Below the pieces are notes generated by a model, which was given only the letters and a program-made list of their open reading frames with translations, was not told the origin of the DNA and did no database searches. Below are positions 3,892 through 5,436 of a DNA stretch of 5,436 nucleotides, in pieces (positions within the stretch are counted from its first letter, which is position 1; each line of letters starts with the position of its first letter). The DNA is from Microcaldota archaeon. Lineage in GTDB: Archaea; Micrarchaeota; Micrarchaeia; Micrarchaeales; CABMGC01. The position numbers and the translations under genes were made by a program. The stretch covers positions 1-5,436 of the forward strand of contig JAKACG010000046.1 in the NCBI GenBank assembly GCA_021821605.1, written 5' to 3'.

Positions 3892-4172
3892 AACTTACTA
3901 AAATTAAAGGTGGCTTTCTGATATTACCACTTCTTGGTTTTCTCTTAGGTTTGCAAGTATCAATGATACATAGCTTCGAGAATGCAGTTATTCTAGTAGC
4001 TGGTACGTTTCCATTTGTGATCATGATTATTATTGTATTAAATACACATTCAAATAAGTCAAAGCATTATACAAAAAAAGCACTTAGACAAGTGGCTTTT
4101 CTTATATCTACCTCATTTATCAATTTTATTATTAGTTTTATTATTGGGATAGTTATCGGTATATTAATATAA
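3888..4172 (+). CDS. Three-helix membrane protein, unrecognised
   Basis: This 94-residue protein has membrane segments at about 9-26, 32-51 and 68-93. A basic loop (THSNKSKHYTKKALR, about 53-67) separates the second and third. The chain ends inside the last hydrophobic segment, which is Ile-rich with spaced Gly (IIGIVIGILI). The start overlaps the previous stop by ATGA and follows AGGAGAT (3877-3883), the strongest ribosome site in the window, so this protein may be made in quantity. Composition is strongly AT-rich, with many ATT and ATA codons. No family is recognised. Its place between two other membrane genes suggests a shared membrane or envelope role. Confidence 0.7.
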   Translation: MKLTKIKGGFLILPLLGFLLGLQVSMIHSFENAVILVAGTFPFVIMIIIVLNTHSNKSKHYTKKALRQVAFLISTSFINFIISFIIGIVIGILI

Positions 4173-4181
4173 AGTGTAAAT

Positions 4182-4655
4182 ATGAAATTTAAAGAGATTC
4201 TGTCAAGGGTATTTTTTTACACGAAATTAGGCTGGGGAAATTATATTTCCTGGGAACTTGGTGCCATTGCTTATATTACTATTATCTATGAGCTGGTACT
4301 CAAGTTTATTCTGCCAGCAAGCTACATAACATATTTGCTAATATTCTTTGGCTTAATGCTTTTAGCTTTTTTTATGGGTATGTTCATGTCAAGGAAAGGA
4401 GTCTATGGAGTGGAGCACAAAATCAATACGGAAACAAACCCATACATAAACATTCCTATCGGCTCGAAGGAGATTTTAGGCTATCAGAACGGAATAGCGG
4501 CGCTCAACAGGGAAATCAAAAACTACGAGGTCCAGAAAGCCATCTGCGAAGCTCTTAGCCTCAAAGACAAAATACCAATCTTAGAACAGAACATAAAGAG
4601 CACACAGGAATACAAAGTGAAGCTGGAGGATATGCTAGATAAGGCGGTAAAATGA
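4182..4655 (+). CDS. Two-helix membrane protein with cytoplasmic coiled-coil domain
   Basis: This 157-residue protein has an amphipathic N-terminus (MKFKEILSRVFFY), two membrane segments at about 25-44 and 47-69, and a soluble C-terminal half (70-157). The soluble part opens with GVYGVEHKINTETNPYI (73-89), a polar Gly/Pro-containing stretch of the kind that is often conserved. Two charged helices follow, at about 103-125 and 128-156, split by KIPI and likely to form a coiled-coil hairpin. The bases encoding the soluble half (from about 4395) are visibly richer in GC than those of the membrane half, with codons like the RHH gene's. Its end (DKAVK) and the next start lie in boundary repeat B. 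The ribosome site is weak (GTG at 4174-4176). Holding an inner partner at the membrane is a reasonable guess. Confidence 0.75.
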   Translation: MKFKEILSRVFFYTKLGWGNYISWELGAIAYITIIYELVLKFILPASYITYLLIFFGLMLLAFFMGMFMSRKGVYGVEHKINTETNPYINIPIGSKEILGYQNGIAALNREIKNYEVQKAICEALSLKDKIPILEQNIKSTQEYKVKLEDMLDKAVK

Positions 4656-4659
4656 ACAA
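4642..4659 (+). repeat. Boundary repeat B, copy 2 (18 nt)
   Basis: This is a perfect copy of 1663-1680, again across an ATGA stop/start overlap. It gives the same Ala-Val-Lys ending upstream and a Met-Asn start downstream. The two upstream genes (RHH and this membrane protein) are unrelated, as are the two downstream genes. Confidence 0.75.
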
Positions 4660-5005
4660 CAAAAACAAAAAATGTTTTTATCAGAATTGTCCCGAAAAGC
4701 CCAAAAATATAAATATAAAAAAATTTTATTGGCCAGAAGAGAAGGTAGGGATAACCAAAGCGGTTTCCAAACTGCATAACGACAAGATAAAATTGCTTTT
4801 TAAGGCTCATGCTAACCTAATACCTGCAGAGCTTCAAAGAGTAGCAAGGCAACAGATAGAGCCAGATAAACTAAAGCAGTTCTATAAAGAGTTCTCTAAA
4901 GCTAAAGACGAGAATGTTGCTTTAGAAATAGCAAAGAAATACAGTATAGTCGGATTTAGTGCAGAGAAATATGATAATGTTAAAAAGAAACATAGGGGAG
5001 ATTGA
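4652..5005 (+). CDS. Basic soluble protein, unrecognised
   Basis: This 117-residue protein is Lys-rich and has no membrane segment. Cys8 and Cys13 (CFYQNC) near the N-terminus are too few for an obvious zinc site. A mainly helical body follows (about 30-100), including AELQRVARQQIEPDKLKQFYKEFSK in two charged blocks and LEIAKKYSIVGFSAEKY near the end. The final residues KKKHRGD are strongly basic. The start overlaps the previous stop by ATGA in boundary repeat B. The stop TGA directly adjoins the next ATG and is preceded by GGGGAG (4995-5000), the ribosome site for that gene. The basic charge would suit nucleic-acid binding or packing, but no fold is recognised. Confidence 0.7.
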   Translation: MNNKNKKCFYQNCPEKPKNINIKKFYWPEEKVGITKAVSKLHNDKIKLLFKAHANLIPAELQRVARQQIEPDKLKQFYKEFSKAKDENVALEIAKKYSIVGFSAEKYDNVKKKHRGD

Positions 5006-5323
5006 ATGAATATAAAAAAAATATTAAGTGAGTATTTTATCACAGTATACAAACTTTATGGAACCCCACTAAAGGCATTTCTGAATTTTGTGATGGTTGC
5101 AGGTTTTTATATTGTTTCTGATGTAGCTATTATGTCGTTAGGTTCTGTTGCTTACAACATTTACCATGTTCCAGTATCTCAATTTCATCTCTTTTTATTT
5201 AACTCAATACTATTGCCTATACTAGGTTATGTAATTCTTTTTCAACTTCTCAGCATAACTCTTGGTTTTATGTTTTGGTTTGGGGGAGTAACATATAAAT
5301 ATAATAAAAAAACAAAAAGGTGA
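5006..5323 (+). CDS. Two-helix membrane protein, unrecognised
   Basis: This 105-residue protein has a short basic, amphipathic N-terminus (MNIKKILSEYF), a first membrane segment at about 25-50 and a second, long one at about 62-93. It ends in a basic tail (YKYNKKTKR), giving both ends inside. The first dozen residues resemble those of the 4182 protein (MKFKEILSRVFF), with the same pattern of Lys, Ile-Leu-Ser and aromatic residues, so the two may share a membrane-entry helix or a distant origin. GGGGAG (4995-5000) is the ribosome site, 5 nt before the start, and the gene begins directly after the previous TGA. No family is recognised. Confidence 0.7.
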   Translation: MNIKKILSEYFITVYKLYGTPLKAFLNFVMVAGFYIVSDVAIMSLGSVAYNIYHVPVSQFHLFLFNSILLPILGYVILFQLLSITLGFMFWFGGVTYKYNKKTKR

Positions 5324-5327
5324 AAAA

Positions 5328-5436
5328 ATGAGCGAAGATGATTATGAATACGAACAGAATAAAGATTATGAAAATGAATATAATGAAATTCAATATCAAA
5401 ATGAATATGCAGACTTAAAAAATGAAATGGAATATA
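5328..5436 (+). CDS. Acidic Tyr/Asn/Glu-rich repeat protein (partial)
   Basis: This gene starts at ATG 5328 with a good ribosome site, AAAGGTGA (5316-5323), which overlaps the previous stop, and runs off the window after 36 codons. The visible part is soluble, very acidic, and built almost wholly from Glu, Asp, Asn, Tyr and Gln. A block of nine residues repeats loosely: ENEYNEIQY is followed by QNEYADLKN and then EMEY. At the DNA level AAAATGAATAT recurs at 5371-5381 and 5398-5408, exactly 27 bases apart. Low complexity suggests a disordered or fibrous segment. The full length and any later domain lie outside the window. Confidence 0.7.
   Translation, partial: MSEDDYEYEQNKDYENEYNEIQYQNEYADLKNEMEY

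Noticed and set aside
4523..4810. Minus-strand open frame at 4523-4810
   Set aside because: It crosses two + strand genes joined by the 18-nt boundary repeat. Its Phe-rich product reflects the complement of Lys codons, and I see no promoter or ribosome site for it.
1..5436. tRNA genes, CRISPR arrays, insertion sequences or attachment sites
   Set aside because: I found no cloverleaf-like sequence, no regularly spaced repeats and no transposase or integrase motif. The repeats present are short and sit at gene boundaries.

Overview
The window looks like part of an archaeal mobile element, most likely a virus or provirus of an AT-rich archaeon. The case is contextual. There are about 16 very small, tightly packed genes, all on the + strand and nearly all joined by ATGA overlaps or 0-10 nt gaps. 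Start sites carry motifs complementary to the archaeal 16S 3' end (GGTGA, GGTGGT, GGAG). At least one promoter has the archaeal BRE/TATA form (GAAAGG-TTTAAATA), with the start codon only about 30 nt downstream. About half of the products are predicted membrane proteins. I see no tRNA, rRNA, CRISPR array, insertion sequence, integrase, capsid, ATPase or polymerase gene, so I cannot assign a virus family or a host.

Layout. 1-290: the probable 3' end of an upstream gene, then a two-helix membrane protein. 290-763: a strong promoter with an AT-rich dyad, a 48-residue single-helix membrane peptide and a Cys-containing possible zinc protein. 726-1676: a second, related promoter, then three small soluble genes and a 49-residue ribbon-helix-helix (RHH) DNA-binding protein. 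1673-2670: a small helical protein, two membrane proteins and a few mini-ORFs at the joints. 2667-2960: an HNH nuclease of the endonuclease VII type. 2963-4655: four membrane proteins; one is a type II anchor with six N-glycosylation sequons, one has a charged helical tail. 4652-5436: a soluble basic protein, a two-helix membrane protein and the start of an acidic Tyr/Asn/Glu-repeat protein cut by the window end.

How it may work (inference). Two related promoters would drive polycistronic messages with coupled translation. The RHH protein is the obvious candidate regulator. The endonuclease VII-like enzyme may resolve DNA branches or nick DNA. The membrane proteins suggest an enveloped particle or remodelling of the host membrane.

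The most unusual signal is not a single gene. Short near-identical sequences recur exactly at gene boundaries: an 18-nt perfect repeat, a 17-nt perfect repeat, an 11-nt repeat in three copies, and a start module repeated with its N-terminal codons. The genes between these boundaries are unrelated and differ in base composition. This fits a modular genome whose small genes are exchanged or duplicated at short boundary sequences.
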